Assembly: GCA_910584435.1 (NCBI GenBank)
Contig: CAJUAP010000008.1
Coordinates: 26,482-90,481, forward strand
Source: an uncultured Acetatifactor sp.
Lineage (GTDB): Bacteria; Bacillota; Clostridia; Lachnospirales; Lachnospiraceae
DNA: 64,000 bases
Reading direction: 5' to 3'
Shown here: positions 63,949-64,000 of the stretch, piece after piece
Numbering within the stretch: position 1 is the first letter of the stretch
How the letters are laid out: each line of letters begins with the position of its first letter
Made by a program: the position numbers and the translations under genes
Notes under the pieces: model-generated
Told to the model about the DNA's origin: nothing
What the model saw: the letters and a program-made list of their open reading frames with translations, nothing else
The model's database searches: none

Positions 63949-64000
63949 GGAAGCATAGCTCAGCTGGGATGAGCGCTCGCCTGACTAGCGGGAGGCCAAG
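63949..64000 (+). tRNA. tRNA, probably tRNA-Val(GAC), cut by the window end
   Basis: Acceptor strand GGAAGCA (63949-63955), D stem GCTC/GAGC (63958-63961 with 63971-63974), anticodon stem CTCGC/GCGGG (63976-63980 with 63988-63992, one T-G pair) and loop CTGACTA, giving anticodon GAC by position. T at position 37 is unusual, so the identity is less sure than the tRNA call. The T arm and 3' acceptor strand are outside the window. Confidence 0.8.

Overview
The window looks like a chromosomal segment of an anaerobic Firmicute of class Clostridia, most likely Lachnospiraceae. The reasons are a long PolC-type replicative polymerase directly behind ispG, strong AGGAGG ribosome binding sites, a sortase-free lipoprotein-rich envelope, sigma-A type promoters, moderate GC content, and a plant-pectin sugar programme typical of gut Lachnospiraceae. 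I cannot assign a genus from the sequence alone.

Region 1 (1-16033) is mostly housekeeping. It holds a YifB/ComM ATPase cut by the window edge, dprA, ispG, polC (with an unusual Gly-rich insert), an acyltransferase on the minus strand, a beta-CASP metallo-beta-lactamase protein, folA, ilvE, a PrsA-like foldase lipoprotein and a DUF624 (YesL-like) membrane protein. Region 2 (16118-32333) is a glycan-uptake block. It has two ABC importer sets (two binding proteins, four permeases, no ATPase gene in the window), an NHL-TPR-Yip1 membrane protein, a DUF5696 protein, a strong terminator, and then a PL11-type rhamnogalacturonan lyase without a signal peptide.

Region 3 (32422-51608) is a ~19 kb surface-polysaccharide locus. 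Its core is Pel-like (PelD, PelE, PelF and PelG homologues in order). PelD carries an extra N-terminal SDR-epimerase-like domain whose catalytic Tyr and Lys are both replaced. A PqqD-like small protein opens the locus. It continues with a GT-C-like membrane protein, DUF2304, GT4 and GT2 glycosyltransferases, a DUF4874/DUF4832-like protein and a Stealth-type sugar-phosphate transferase. It closes with a flippase fused to an NTP_transf_5 nucleotidyltransferase. This is my main candidate for an undescribed system: a c-di-GMP-responsive, Gram-positive Pel-like synthase merged with a second export and decoration branch.

Region 4 (51609-64000) holds a bacterial PARG-like macrodomain protein, a GH51 arabinofuranosidase (minus strand), a soluble PocR-domain mini-chemoreceptor and rhamnose catabolism (rhaB, rhaA, rhaD). 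With the lyase and importers of region 2 these form a plausible rhamnogalacturonan-I pathway: import, cleavage, arabinose removal, and rhamnose isomerisation, phosphorylation and aldol cleavage. A DUF362 lipoprotein, a small unknown protein, a PHP phosphoesterase, a lipoprotein, a frameshifted small gene and the 5' part of a tRNA follow.

The window is also rich in dispersed non-coding repeats. These are a structured leader element in three copies (before ispG, the PARG-like gene and rhaD), a related leader with a competing-hairpin layout before the beta-CASP gene, a 101-bp element in two copies, short hairpin-associated repeats, and a 32-bp purine-rich tandem array.
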